In this document: positions 50,821 through 60,120 of the stretch, in pieces
Layout of the letters: every line of letters starts with the position of its first letter
How positions within the stretch are numbered: position 1 is the stretch's first letter
Origin: Micromonospora sp. KC723
GTDB lineage: Bacteria; Actinomycetota; Actinomycetes; Mycobacteriales; Micromonosporaceae
Direction of reading: 5' to 3'
DNA length: 64,000 bases
Assembly: GCF_004348595.1 (NCBI RefSeq)
Contig: NZ_SMKD01000006.1
Coordinates: forward strand, 1-64,000
Translations under genes and position numbers: made by a program
The notes under the pieces: model-generated
What the model was told of the DNA's origin: nothing
Database searches by the model: none
The model's input: the letters and a program-made list of their open reading frames with translations, nothing else

Positions 50821-53800
50821 ATGGGCGATTCGTTCGCGCATCTGCACGTGCACACGGAGTACTCGATGCTCGACGGGGCCGCCCGGCTCAAGGACCTCTT
50901 CGCCGAGGCCAACCGGCTCGGCATGCCGGCGGTGGCGATCACCGACCACGGCAACATGCACGGCGCGAACGACTTCTACAACCAGGCGATGTCCGCCGGG
51001 GTCAAACCCATCCTCGGCGTCGAGGCGTACGTGGCGCCGGAGTCGCGGTTCCACAAGCAGCGGGTGAAGTGGGGCCGGCCGGAACAGAAGAGCGACGACG
51101 TCTCCGGCAACGGCGCGATCACCCACATGACCATGTGGGCGGCGAACAAGACGGGCCTGCACAACCTGTTCACCCTCAACTCGCGCGCCTCGATGGAGGG
51201 CCACTACGTCAAGTGGCCCCGGATGGACATGGAGCTGATCGCCGAGCACGCCGAGGGCATCATGGCCACCACCGGCTGTCCCTCGGGGGCGGTGCAGACC
51301 CGGCTGCGGCTGGGCCAGTTCGACGAGGCGCTCAAGGTGGCCGCCGCGTACCAGGACATCTTCGGCAGGGAGAACTACTTCCTGGAGATCATGGACCACG
51401 GCCTGGAGATCGAGCGCCGGGTCCGCGACGGGCTCACCGAGATCGCCCGCAAGCTCGACATCCCGCCGGTGGTCACCAACGACTCGCACTACACCCACGA
51501 GGCGCAGGCCGAGGCGCACGACGTGCTGCTCTGCGTGCAGACCGGCAGCAACATCGCCGACCCGAACCGGTTCCGCTTCGAGGGCGGCGGCTACTTCGTC
51601 AAGAGCGCCGAGCAGATGCGCGCGGTCGACTCCTCGGAGCTGTGGCAGCGGGGCTGCCGCAACACCCTGCTGGTGGCCGAGAAGGTCGATCCGGCCGGGA
51701 TGTTCGAGTTCCACAACCTGATGCCCCGGTTCCCCGTGCCGGAGGGGGAGACCGAGGAGTCCTGGTTCCGCAAGGAGACCTTCAAGGGGCTGGCCCGCCG
51801 CTTCCCGAACGGCATTCCGGAGGGGCACGTCGTCCAGGCCGAGTACGAGCTGGGCGTCATCGTCCAGATGGGTTTCCCGTCGTACTTCCTCGTGGTCGCC
51901 GACTTCATCCAGTGGGCGAAGAGCCAGGGCATCGCGGTGGGGCCGGGGCGTGGTTCGGCGGCCGGCTCGCTGGTCGCGTACGCGCTGGGCATCACCGACC
52001 TGGACCCGATCCCGCACGGGCTGATCTTCGAGCGGTTCCTCAACCCCGAGCGGGTATCGATGCCGGATGTCGACATCGACTTCGACGAGCGCCGGCGCGG
52101 TGAGGTGATCAAGTACGTCACCGACAAGTGGGGTGAGGACAAGGTCGCCCAGATCGCGACCTTCGGCACGATCAAGGCGAAGGCCGCCATCAAGGACTCG
52201 GCCCGGGTGCTCGGCTTCCCGTACGCGGTGGGCGACCGGATCACCAAGGCGATGCCGCCGGCGGTGATGGGCAAGGACATCCCGCTGTCGGGCATCTTCG
52301 ACCCGAAGCACCCGCGCTACGCCGAGGCCGGCGAGATCCGTGGCCTGTACGAGTCCGACCCGGACGTCAAGAAGGTGATCGACACCGCGAAGGGCATCGA
52401 GGGGCTGATCCGGCAGACCGGCGTGCACGCCGCCGGCGTCATCATGTCCGCCGAGCCGATCATCGAGCACATCCCGCTGATGCGCCGGGACTCCGACGGG
52501 GTCATCATCACCCAGTTCGACTACCCGACGTGCGAGTCGCTCGGGCTGTTGAAGATGGACTTCCTCGGCCTGCGCAACCTGACGATCATCGACGACGCGG
52601 TCAAGAACATCCGGCTCAACCACGGCAAGGAGCTGGACCTGCTGGGCCTGCCGCTGGACGACAAGGCGGCCTACGAGTTGCTCGCCCGGGGCGACACCCT
52701 CGGCGTGTTCCAGCTCGACGGCGGGCCGATGCGCTCGCTGCTGCGGCTGATGAAACCGGACAACTTCGAGGACATCTCCGCCGTCCTGGCGTTGTACCGG
52801 CCCGGCCCGATGGGCGTGGACTCGCACACCAACTACGCGCTGCGCAAGAACGGCCTCCAGGAGATCACCCCGATCCACCCCGAGCTGGAGGAGCCGCTGC
52901 GGGAGATCCTCGCCCCCACCCACGGCCTGATCGTCTACCAGGAGCAGGTGCAGCGGGCCGCCCAGATCCTCGCCGGCTACACCCTCGGTCAGGCCGACCT
53001 GCTGCGCCGGGCGATGGGCAAGAAGAAGAAGGAGATCCTCGACAAGGAGTTCATCCCGTTCCGGGACGGCTGCCGCGAGCGTGGCTACTCCGACGAGGCG
53101 ATCCAGGCGGTGTGGGACGTCCTGGTGCCGTTCGCCGGGTACGCCTTCAACAAGGCGCACTCCGCCGCGTACGGCCTCGTGTCGTACTGGACTGCCTACC
53201 TGAAGGCGCACTACCCGGCCGAGTACATGGCGGCGCTGCTCACCTCGGTCGGTGACGACAAGGACAAGATGGCGCTCTACCTGTCGGAGTGCCGCCGGAT
53301 GCGCATCCAGGTCCTGCCGCCGGACGTCAACACCTCGGCCGGCCCGTTCACCCCGGTCGGGCGGGACATCCGGTTCGGTCTGGCGGCGGTGCGCAACGTC
53401 GGCGCGAACGTGGTGGCGGCGATCATGCGGTGTCGGGAGGAGAAGGGCGAGTACGCCGACTTCTACGACTTCCTGTCCAAGGTCGACGCGGTGGTCTGCA
53501 ACAAGAAGACCATCGAATCCCTGATCAAGGCGGGCGCCTACGACTCGCTGGGCCACACCCGCAAGGGCCTGCTCGCCGTGCACGCCGACGCCATCGACGC
53601 CTTCGCCGACGTCAAACGCAAGGAGGCCGTCGGCCAGTACGACCTCTTCGGCGCCGGCTTCGGCGACGCCGACACCGGGGGCAGCACCACCGTCATGCCC
53701 ACCATCGGCGAGAGCGAGTGGGACAAGCGGGACAAGCTCGCCTTCGAGCGCGAGATGCTCGGCCTGTACGTCTCCGACCATCCGCTCTTCGGCCTGGAAC

Positions 53801-54354
53801 ACGTGCTCGGCGCGGCGGCGGACTGCACCATCGCCGCCCTGTCCGAGGAGGGCACCATCCCGGACGGGGCGGTGGTCACCCTGGCCGGCATCCTCTCCGG
53901 GGTGCAGCGCCGGGTCACCAAGCAGGGCCGGGCCTGGGCCTCGGCGACGCTGGAGGATCTGGCCGGTGGGGTCGAGACGCTGTTCTTCCCCAACACCTAC
54001 GAGGTGATCGGGCAGTACATCGCCGAGGACGCGATCGTGGTGGTCAAGGGGCGGGTGGACCGCCGCGACGACACCCCACGGATCATGGCGATGGACATGT
54101 CCATGCCGGACGTCAGCAGCAACCCGGCGAACAAGCCGGTGACCCTCACCATCCCGGTGCACCGCTGCACACCACCGCTGGTGGAGAAGCTCAAGGAGAC
54201 CCTGGTGCTGCACCCGGGCGACACCGAGGTGCACGTCAAGCTGCTCAACGGCGGCAAGACCACCACCCTGCGGCTCGGCCCGTTCCGGGTGGCGCCGACC
54301 ACCGCGCTGATGGGTGACCTCAAGAGCGTCCTCGGCCCGGCCAACGTCAGCTGA
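50821..54354 (+). CDS. dnaE: DNA polymerase III alpha subunit
   Basis: 1177 residues. PHP domain with [13 protein letters not shown] and ITDHGNMHG; polymerase palm with the [18 protein letters not shown] block and the catalytic Asp triad D416, D418, D420 in PDVDIDFDE; fingers with [20 protein letters not shown]; tandem HhH; OB fold from about residue 1000 with [20 protein letters not shown]. This is the major replicative DnaE1 type, since it has an intact PHP domain and the C-terminal beta-clamp/tau region (ends [18 protein letters not shown]). Housekeeping gene inside an otherwise accessory stretch. Confidence 0.97.
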   Translation: MGDSFAHLHVHTEYSMLDGAARLKDLFAEANRLGMPAVAITDHGNMHGANDFYNQAMSAGVKPILGVEAYVAPESRFHKQRVKWGRPEQKSDDVSGNGAITHMTMWAANKTGLHNLFTLNSRASMEGHYVKWPRMDMELIAEHAEGIMATTGCPSGAVQTRLRLGQFDEALKVAAAYQDIFGRENYFLEIMDHGLEIERRVRDGLTEIARKLDIPPVVTNDSHYTHEAQAEAHDVLLCVQTGSNIADPNRFRFEGGGYFVKSAEQMRAVDSSELWQRGCRNTLLVAEKVDPAGMFEFHNLMPRFPVPEGETEESWFRKETFKGLARRFPNGIPEGHVVQAEYELGVIVQMGFPSYFLVVADFIQWAKSQGIAVGPGRGSAAGSLVAYALGITDLDPIPHGLIFERFLNPERVSMPDVDIDFDERRRGEVIKYVTDKWGEDKVAQIATFGTIKAKAAIKDSARVLGFPYAVGDRITKAMPPAVMGKDIPLSGIFDPKHPRYAEAGEIRGLYESDPDVKKVIDTAKGIEGLIRQTGVHAAGVIMSAEPIIEHIPLMRRDSDGVIITQFDYPTCESLGLLKMDFLGLRNLTIIDDAVKNIRLNHGKELDLLGLPLDDKAAYELLARGDTLGVFQLDGGPMRSLLRLMKPDNFEDISAVLALYRPGPMGVDSHTNYALRKNGLQEITPIHPELEEPLREILAPTHGLIVYQEQVQRAAQILAGYTLGQADLLRRAMGKKKKEILDKEFIPFRDGCRERGYSDEAIQAVWDVLVPFAGYAFNKAHSAAYGLVSYWTAYLKAHYPAEYMAALLTSVGDDKDKMALYLSECRRMRIQVLPPDVNTSAGPFTPVGRDIRFGLAAVRNVGANVVAAIMRCREEKGEYADFYDFLSKVDAVVCNKKTIESLIKAGAYDSLGHTRKGLLAVHADAIDAFADVKRKEAVGQYDLFGAGFGDADTGGSTTVMPTIGESEWDKRDKLAFEREMLGLYVSDHPLFGLEHVLGAAADCTIAALSEEGTIPDGAVVTLAGILSGVQRRVTKQGRAWASATLEDLAGGVETLFFPNTYEVIGQYIAEDAIVVVKGRVDRRDDTPRIMAMDMSMPDVSSNPANKPVTLTIPVHRCTPPLVEKLKETLVLHPGDTEVHVKLLNGGKTTTLRLGPFRVAPTTALMGDLKSVLGPANVS

Positions 54355-54428
54355 CCCGTCCCGGCCGCCGGGCGGAGCGGTGGGCCACGGGGCCCGGATT
54401 GGCCGTTCGAGGCGGTCCGCGCCCCGGA

Positions 54429-54434
54429 TAGCGT
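54429..54434 (+). promoter_or_regulatory. -10 element, leaderless promoter
   Basis: TAGCGT, 7 bases, then the ATG at 54442; no Shine-Dalgarno. Confidence 0.55.
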
Positions 54435-54441
54435 CGCTGAC

Positions 54442-55479
54442 ATGGAACTGGACGACACGCGGAAACTCTGGCAGCCGGAGCCCGGCTGGCTCAACACCGC
54501 CAGCTACGGGCTGCCGCCCGAGCCGGTCTGGACGGCGGTGCAGGACGCCCTCGCCGACTGGCGGGTGGGGCGCACCTCCTGGGAGGTGTGGGGGGAGGCG
54601 ACCGAACGGTCCCGGGCGGCCTTCGCCGGCCTGGTCGGTGTGCCGGCGGCGGACGTCACGGTCGGCAGCACCGTGTCGCAGCTGCTCGCGCCGGTCGCCG
54701 CGGCCCTGCCGGCCGGGGCGACCGTGGTGGTCCCGGAAATCGAGTTCACCTCGAACCTGTTCCCGTGGCTGGTGCAGGAGGCGCGCGGGGTGCGGGTGCG
54801 TACCGTGCCGCTGGCCGGGCTGGTCGACGCGATCGACACCGGCACCGACCTGGTCGCGTTCAGCCTGGTGCAGTCCGCCGACGGCACGGTCGCCGAGTAC
54901 GACAAGATCGTCGCCGCCGCCCGCGCGCACGACGCGCTGGTGGTGGTCGACGCCACCCAGGCCTGCGGCTGGCTGCCCTTCGACGGCAGCCTGGTCGACG
55001 CGGTCGCGGTCGGGGCGTACAAGTGGCTGATGGCGCCGCGCGGTTCGGCGCTGGCCTACCTGGCTCCGGCGCTGCGGGAGCGGATGCGCCCGGACGCCGC
55101 CGGCTGGTACGCGGGCGCGGACCCGCACACCTCCTACTACGGCCCGCCGTTGCGGCTGGCCGACGACGCTCGCCGGTTCGACATCTCCCCGGCCTGGTTC
55201 AGCTGGGTCGGCACCGCGCCCGCCCTGGAACTGGTCGCCGAGATCGGCCCGTCGGCGATCCGGGCGTACGACGTGGCGCTGGCCAACCGCTTCCTCGCCG
55301 GGCTGGGCCAGCCGCCCGGGGACAGCGCCATCGTCACGGTGGAGGTGCCGGGGGCGCAGGAGAAACTGGCGCGGGCCGGGGTCCGCGCGGCGGTGCGCGC
55401 CGGTCGGGTGCGCGCCTCGTTCCACCTCTACACCACCGAGGCGGACGTCGAGCTGGCGCTGGACGCGTTGACGAGCTGA
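54442..55479 (+). CDS. class V aminotransferase-fold PLP enzyme
   Basis: 345 residues. PLP-binding Lys194 in VGAYKWLMAPRG, Asp in VVVDATQACG, and the phosphate loop VGSTVSQLLAP place it in the cysteine desulfurase/isopenicillin-N epimerase-like group. There is no catalytic Cys loop of IscS. Small-molecule aminotransferase, lyase or epimerase activity is possible; the substrate is unknown. Monocistronic, leaderless, ending at two terminator hairpins. Confidence 0.85.
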   Translation: MELDDTRKLWQPEPGWLNTASYGLPPEPVWTAVQDALADWRVGRTSWEVWGEATERSRAAFAGLVGVPAADVTVGSTVSQLLAPVAAALPAGATVVVPEIEFTSNLFPWLVQEARGVRVRTVPLAGLVDAIDTGTDLVAFSLVQSADGTVAEYDKIVAAARAHDALVVVDATQACGWLPFDGSLVDAVAVGAYKWLMAPRGSALAYLAPALRERMRPDAAGWYAGADPHTSYYGPPLRLADDARRFDISPAWFSWVGTAPALELVAEIGPSAIRAYDVALANRFLAGLGQPPGDSAIVTVEVPGAQEKLARAGVRAAVRAGRVRASFHLYTTEADVELALDALTS

Positions 55480-55481
55480 GC

Positions 55482-55510
55482 GCGGCCCCGTTCGGCACCG
55501 GCGGGGCCGC
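55482..55510 (+). terminator. hairpin after the PLP-enzyme gene
   Basis: GCGGCCCCG (55482-55490) pairs with CGGGGCCGC (55502-55510), 3 bases past the stop. Confidence 0.6.
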
Positions 55511-55533
55511 CGTGCCCGATCCGGTGAGAACGG

Positions 55534-55569
55534 CGCTGGCCGGCGCCCCTGGTGGGGTGCCGGCCAGCG
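55534..55569. terminator. long hairpin between convergent genes
   Basis: CGCTGGCCGGC with GCCGGCCAGCG, plus inner CCCC/GGGG and one G-U, a near-16-bp stem with loop TGGT. It serves either the PLP gene or the converging lysozyme-like gene (stop at 55583). Confidence 0.7.
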
Positions 55570-55582
55570 GTTGTTCGGTGGG

Positions 55583-56176
55583 TCAGCTGTTCCAGTGCTG
55601 CGCGACGAGGTCGGCGGCCTGCTGTTCCCACTGGGCGTAGTGGTCGGGGTAGGCCGAGACCTGGACGGTCTGGGCGGCCCGGGTCAGCGGCATGTCCTGC
55701 CAGCCGTCGACCTGCTTGAGGCCCTTGAGGAACGCCGTGGTCGAGTACTCGGGGTCGGTGATCTGGTCCACGGTGCCCCAGCCCGAGGAGGGGCGTTGCT
55801 GGAACAGGCCCTGCGAGTCGTGGTCGTTGCGGTCACCGAGGTGGCCCAGGTTCTCCAGTTTCGACTCCTGCAACGAGGTCGCGATCGCGACCACGGCGGC
55901 GCGTTCGTCCATGCCGGACTTCTTGGTCGCGGCGATGATCGCCTTGGCGTTGGCGACCTGCTCGTCGGAGAGGTCGATGCGCGACTGCTTGCCCTGCGCA
56001 CCGTGCGGGATCAGCTTGGCGGTGTCCACGGCCGGCTTGTCGGCCTGCACGAAGGCGATGGGGTTGCTGTCGGCGGTCTCGACGGTGGTGCCGTGGTTCA
56101 TCGGGCCGGCGGCCAGGCCGCCGGCGAACGCCAGACCGGCGATGCCGAGAACGGTCTTACGCATGATCGTGTTCAT
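55583..56176 (-). CDS. secreted lysozyme/transglycosylase-like protein
   Basis: 197 residues from the ATG at 56176 (a GTG one codon earlier is possible; GAAGGAG lies 8 bases before the ATG). Signal peptide MRKTVLGIAGLAFAGGLAAG. The C-terminal ~125 residues, AKAIIAATKKSGMDERAAVVAIATSLQESKLEN, DRNDHDSQGLFQQRPSSGWG and YSTTAFLKGL, have the SLT/goose-lysozyme-like pattern with a plausible catalytic Glu in QESKLEN. Likely a peptidoglycan-acting enzyme or resuscitation-type factor; no LysM or peptidase domain is present. Confidence 0.8.
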   Translation of the reverse strand: MNTIMRKTVLGIAGLAFAGGLAAGPMNHGTTVETADSNPIAFVQADKPAVDTAKLIPHGAQGKQSRIDLSDEQVANAKAIIAATKKSGMDERAAVVAIATSLQESKLENLGHLGDRNDHDSQGLFQQRPSSGWGTVDQITDPEYSTTAFLKGLKQVDGWQDMPLTRAAQTVQVSAYPDHYAQWEQQAADLVAQHWNS

Positions 56177-56636
56177 CACGAAGGCTCCTTCACGGGGGTC
56201 GACACGGCCGGTCCATGGGGGTGGAACCAGTCGCGGGCACCTCGAAGAGGCGCTCAAGAAAGATCAAGGGGGATCCGGCAGGCTTCACGAGCCGACGGGC
56301 TCGAAGGAGGCACCTGCGCGCCGGGGGCGCGCGGTCGGCTCCGTGGCGCCGGGACCCGGTGTAACGACCGGCCGCCCGTCGTCATTCCGCCCGTGGCGAC
56401 GCCGTCGGGGTAGCGGGCTGCTGCTGCGGTCGTACGGAGGGTGTAACAACCCCGGGTCGAGCCGGATTCCCCGGCCCGCCGGCCCGCGCTCACCGGACGC
56501 GACACCCAACGGGCGCACACCGGACAGCCGGGTGCGCACACGCGTCGCGCACGCCGGGAGATGCCCCTCGTGCCCGATTGGTCGACGATGAGGTGGCCGG
56601 CGGTCGATCGATTCCGGTGGTGACACCTGTCACATA
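56177..56636 (-). promoter_or_regulatory. long leader/regulatory region of the lysozyme-like gene
   Basis: 460 bases without a gene. On the minus strand CTCCTTC (56303-56309) is complementary to the Shine-Dalgarno GAAGGAG (56185-56191). Small hairpins GAGCC-CGTC-GGCTC and GCGCGC-CCCCG-GCGCGC sit beside the anti-Shine-Dalgarno. Two direct repeats GGTGTAACRACC lie at 56358-56369 and 56440-56451 (plus strand), 82 bases apart, possibly protein-binding sites. No ydaO (c-di-AMP) riboswitch consensus is seen. Confidence 0.4.
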
Positions 56637-56659
56637 CGATACGAAACGGTTCCGTATCG
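56637..56659. promoter_or_regulatory. TetR-type operator upstream of MFS pump
   Basis: 23-bp palindrome CGATACG-A-AAC-G-GTT-C-CGTATCG, one mismatch, centred at 56648. It lies just upstream of a -35-like TTGGCA (56665-56670). Confidence 0.7.
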
Positions 56660-56692
56660 AAAGGTTGGCACCCTAGGCTGCTGAAGGCCTAT

Positions 56693-56709
56693 TACGAGTC
56701 TCGCTCGTA
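56693..56709. promoter_or_regulatory. second palindrome at the MFS promoter
   Basis: TACGAG-N5-CTCGTA, overlapping the presumed -10 (TATTAC at 56690-56695); a CGTATCGTA sequence resembling a half of the first operator follows at 56706-56714. Confidence 0.5.
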
Positions 56710-56750
56710 TCGTATTTCGCGATCGCGGGTGACCGGGGGGAGAACCGCAC

Positions 56751-58313
56751 ATGGAACCGCACGAGAACACCGGACATCCCAGGCGCTGGGCGATCCTCGG
56801 CGTGCTGGTGGTCAGCCTGCTCGTCGTCGTGCTCGACAACACCATCCTCAACGTCGCGCTGCGCACCCTGGCCGACCCGGTGCACGGACTCGGCGCCAGC
56901 CAGGGCGAGCTGGAGTGGGCGATCAACTCGTACACGCTGGTCTTCGCCGGTCTGCTCTTCACCTGCGGGGTGCTCGGCGACCGCGCCGGACGGCGCCGCT
57001 TCCTGATGATCGGGCTGGTGCTCTTCGGGCTGGCGTCGCTGCTGTCGGCGTACGCGCAGACCCCCGGCCAGCTGATCGCGGCGCGCGCGCTCATGGGCGT
57101 GGGCGGCGCGGCGATCATGCCGGTGACCCTGTCGATCATCTCCAACGTCTTCGACCCCCGGGAGCGGGGCCGGGCGATCGGCGTCTGGGCCGGCGCGGTG
57201 GGCCTCGCGGTGGCGATCGGCCCGATCCTCGGCGGCGCGCTGCTCGAACGCTACTGGTGGGGCTCGGTCTTCCTGATCAACGTGCCGGTGGTGGTGCTCG
57301 GTGTCGTCCTGGTGGCGCTGCTGGTGCCCGAGTCGCGCGACCCGCAGCCCGGCCGGGTGGACCTGCTCGGCGTGCTGCTCTCGGTGGTGGGTCTGGTCGC
57401 CCTGACCTACGGCATCATCGACGGCGGCGAGCACGGCTTCGGTCGCCCGCTGGTGTGGCTCTCGATCGTCGGCGGGCTGGCGGTGCTGGCCGTGTTCATC
57501 GCGCACGAGCGGCGCAGCGACCACCCGTCACTGGACGTCCGGCTGTTCCGGGTGCCGCGCTTCGCCGCCCCGGTGGTGATCGTCGGCCTGGTCTTCTTCG
57601 CGGCGATGGGCCTCTTCTTCTTCAGCTCGTTCTACCTGCAACTGGTCCGTGGCTACAGTCCGCTGGAGACCGGCCTGCTCCTTCTGCCCTTCGCCGGCGC
57701 CCAACTGGTCTTCGCGCCGAGCAGCGCGGCCATGGTCCGCCGCTACGGTGGTCGGGCGGTCGCCGTGGTGGGCCTGGCGTTGACCGCGGTCGCGCTGGGC
57801 GGCTTCGCCTTCGTCGGAGAGACCACGCCGATCTGGGTGGTGCTGGTGTTCTTCTTCCTCCAGGGCACCGGGATGGCCAACATCATGCCGCCGGCCACCG
57901 AGTCCATCATGTCGGCGCTGCCCCGGGAGAAGGCCGGTGTCGGCTCCGCCGTCAGCAACACCGTCCGGCAGGTCGCCGGCGCGCTCGGCGTGGCCATGCT
58001 CGGCTCGCTGCTCTCCGCGCTCTACCGCGCGGACATCGCCGGCGCGGTCCACGCGCTGCCGCCGGCGGCCCGCGACGCCGCCACCGAGTCCGTCTCCGGC
58101 GCGTACGCGGCGGCGGCCCAGCTCGGGCCGGCCGCGCCGGCGGTCATCGCCGCGGCCAACGCGTCGTACGTGTCGGCCATGCACTGGGTGGCGGGGCTCG
58201 CCTCGGTGGTGGCGGCCCTGGGCATCCTCGTCGTGCTGCGCTGGATGCCCGGCCGGGTGACCGGGCCGGCCGGCGCGCCGGTGGGCGAACGGGAACTGGC
58301 CGCGACCGCCTAG
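56751..58313 (+). CDS. MFS drug efflux transporter, DHA2 (14-TM) family
   Basis: 520 residues with 14 hydrophobic segments. Motif A GVLGDRAGRRRFLM between TM2 and TM3, the DHA2 motif LDNTILNVAL in TM1 (Asp in the first helix), and motif C-like GVWAGAVGLAVAIGPILGGAL. A proton-coupled exporter of hydrophobic or cationic drugs (EmrB/QacA-like). RBS GGGGGGAG is 9 bases before the ATG. It is followed by a TetR gene 19 bases downstream, probably co-transcribed. Confidence 0.93.
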   Translation: MEPHENTGHPRRWAILGVLVVSLLVVVLDNTILNVALRTLADPVHGLGASQGELEWAINSYTLVFAGLLFTCGVLGDRAGRRRFLMIGLVLFGLASLLSAYAQTPGQLIAARALMGVGGAAIMPVTLSIISNVFDPRERGRAIGVWAGAVGLAVAIGPILGGALLERYWWGSVFLINVPVVVLGVVLVALLVPESRDPQPGRVDLLGVLLSVVGLVALTYGIIDGGEHGFGRPLVWLSIVGGLAVLAVFIAHERRSDHPSLDVRLFRVPRFAAPVVIVGLVFFAAMGLFFFSSFYLQLVRGYSPLETGLLLLPFAGAQLVFAPSSAAMVRRYGGRAVAVVGLALTAVALGGFAFVGETTPIWVVLVFFFLQGTGMANIMPPATESIMSALPREKAGVGSAVSNTVRQVAGALGVAMLGSLLSALYRADIAGAVHALPPAARDAATESVSGAYAAAAQLGPAAPAVIAAANASYVSAMHWVAGLASVVAALGILVVLRWMPGRVTGPAGAPVGERELAATA

Positions 58314-58332
58314 GTTCGGGACAATAGCCGAC

Positions 58333-58890
58333 ATGACTTCCACCGCGGACGAGGCCATCATCGAGGCCACCCTCGACCTGCTCGCCGAGGGCAGCACCAT
58401 CGAGACGCTCTCCATCGAGGCGATCGCCGCCCGTGCCGGGGTCGGCAAGGCCACCATCTACCGGCGCTGGCCGGGCAAGGAGGCGCTGCTGCTGGACGCG
58501 CTGCGCCGGCTCAAGGGCGTCGTGCCGCAGCCGGCCGGCTACTCCGTCCGGGATGACCTGGTGCTGCTCGTCGGCGCGGTCGGGCGTCACATCGACCCCC
58601 GCGCCGCGCGGATCATGCCCTGCCTGGTGCCGGAGGTGAACCGCAGTCCCGACCACTACCTGCTCTACCAGAACATCATCGAGCCGCGGCGGCAGCTGAT
58701 GCGTGAGGTGCTGCGCCGTGGGATCGGCACCGGCGAACTGCGGGCCGACCTCGACGTCGAGGTGGCGATGGCGCTGCTCACCGGGCCGATGCTGATGCAG
58801 CGGATGCTGCGCTGGCACCCGGAACTGGACGAGCGGATCCTGCCCGAGCGGATCGTCGACGGGGTACTGGAGGGGATGCGCCCCCGCTGA
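58333..58890 (+). CDS. TetR/AcrR family regulator of the MFS pump
   Basis: 185 residues. DNA-binding domain with [48 protein letters not shown], then the TetR_C ligand domain ([20 protein letters not shown]). Transcribed after the MFS gene, hence autoregulated through the operator upstream of the pump: drug binding would raise both. It also lies directly before ruvC. Confidence 0.9.
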   Translation: MTSTADEAIIEATLDLLAEGSTIETLSIEAIAARAGVGKATIYRRWPGKEALLLDALRRLKGVVPQPAGYSVRDDLVLLVGAVGRHIDPRAARIMPCLVPEVNRSPDHYLLYQNIIEPRRQLMREVLRRGIGTGELRADLDVEVAMALLTGPMLMQRMLRWHPELDERILPERIVDGVLEGMRPR

Positions 58891-58993
58891 CCGCCCGGCT
58901 CCCGGCCGGGCGGCGTGTCCGGTCCGGCGGCCGTCGGCGGGCACCAGTAGGGTGTCGAACACACGTACTGCCGGGGCTGGGGGAGGAGGCGGC

Positions 58994-59521
58994 GTGCGCG
59001 TGCTGGGTGTCGACCCGGGGCTGACCCGGTGCGGTGTCGGCGTGGTCGAGGGCGTGCCGGGTCGGCCCTGCGCCCTGGTCGCGTACTACGTCATCTACAC
59101 GGACCCCGACGACGACCTGTCGCTGCGCCTGCTGCACCTGGACCGCTCGCTGACCGACCTGGTCGCCGAGCACCGGCCGGACGCGGTAGCCGTCGAGCGG
59201 GTCTTCAGCCAGCACAACGTCCGCACGGTGATGGGCACCGCCCAGGCCAGCGGCGTCGCGGTGCTCGCCGGCGCGCGCGCCGGCCTGCCGGTGCAGACGT
59301 ACACCCCCAGCGAGGTCAAGGCGGCGGTGACCGGTTCCGGTCAGGCCGACAAGAAGCAGATGACCGCGATGGTGACCCGGCTGCTGCGGCTGCCCGAGCC
59401 GCCGAGACCCGCCGACGCGGCCGACGCCCTGGCGCTGGCCATCTGCCACGTGTGGCGCGGCGGCACCCGCTCGAAGCTGGCCGAGGCCGCCGACCGGGTA
59501 CGACGAGGAGGAGCGCGATGA
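58994..59521 (+). CDS. ruvC: Holliday junction endonuclease RuvC
   Basis: 175 residues from a GTG preceded by GGGGGAGGAGG, preferred over an upstream GTG at 58952. Catalytic acids: Asp in [12 protein letters not shown], Glu in [11 protein letters not shown], and Asp pair in [13 protein letters not shown]. It resolves Holliday junctions as a dimer with RuvAB. Overlaps ruvA by 4 bases (ATGA). Confidence 0.96.
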   Translation: MRVLGVDPGLTRCGVGVVEGVPGRPCALVAYYVIYTDPDDDLSLRLLHLDRSLTDLVAEHRPDAVAVERVFSQHNVRTVMGTAQASGVAVLAGARAGLPVQTYTPSEVKAAVTGSGQADKKQMTAMVTRLLRLPEPPRPADAADALALAICHVWRGGTRSKLAEAADRVRRGGAR

Positions 59522-60120
59522 TCGCCAGCGTGCGCGGCACGGTGACCGCGACCGGTCCGGACCACGCGGTGGTGGAGGTCGGCGGGGTGGGCCTGGCGGT
59601 GCAGTGCGCCCCCGGCACCCTCGCCGAGCTGCGGGTCGGCCAGCCGGCCCGGCTCGCCACCAGCCTGGTCGTCCGGGAGGACTCGCTCACCCTCTACGGC
59701 TTCGCCGACGACGACGCCAAGCAGCTCTTCGAGTTGCTCCAGACCGCCAGTGGGGTCGGCCCCCGGCTGGCCCAGGCGGTGCTCGCCGTGCACACCCCGG
59801 ACGCGGTCCGCAAGGCCATCGCCAACGCCGACACCGCGGCGTTGACCCGGGTCCCCGGCATCGGCAAGAAGGGCGCCGAGCGCCTGGTGCTGGAGCTGCG
59901 GGACCGGATCGGCCCGGTGGCGGTCGGCGCCGACGGCGCGGCCGGGGTCACCGGCGGCGCCTGGCCCGAGCAGGTCCGCCAGGCGCTGGTCGGGTTGGGC
60001 TGGACGGCCGCCCAGGCCGACCAGGCGGTCGCGGCGGTGGCCGAGACCGTGGACGGGCAGACCCCGCCCGTGCCGGTCCTGCTCAAGCAGGCCATCCGGC
60101 TGCTGGGCCGGACCCGATGA
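59518..60120 (+). CDS. ruvA: Holliday junction DNA helicase subunit RuvA
   Basis: 200 residues: OB domain I ([21 protein letters not shown]), two helix-hairpin-helix motifs ([17 protein letters not shown] and [23 protein letters not shown]), and C-terminal domain III that binds RuvB. The tetramer clamps the junction. Overlaps ruvB by 4 bases. Confidence 0.96.
   Translation: MIASVRGTVTATGPDHAVVEVGGVGLAVQCAPGTLAELRVGQPARLATSLVVREDSLTLYGFADDDAKQLFELLQTASGVGPRLAQAVLAVHTPDAVRKAIANADTAALTRVPGIGKKGAERLVLELRDRIGPVAVGADGAAGVTGGAWPEQVRQALVGLGWTAAQADQAVAAVAETVDGQTPPVPVLLKQAIRLLGRTR

Noticed and set aside
50020..55425. 1801-codon open frame on the minus strand across dnaE and the PLP-enzyme gene
   Set aside because: It is the antisense shadow of GC-rich codons; only its last 180 codons (the ECF sigma factor from the ATG at 50559) have a protein-like sequence.
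56177..56640. ydaO c-di-AMP riboswitch before the lysozyme-like gene
   Set aside because: Actinobacterial wall hydrolases often carry one, but the conserved core blocks could not be found on the minus strand.
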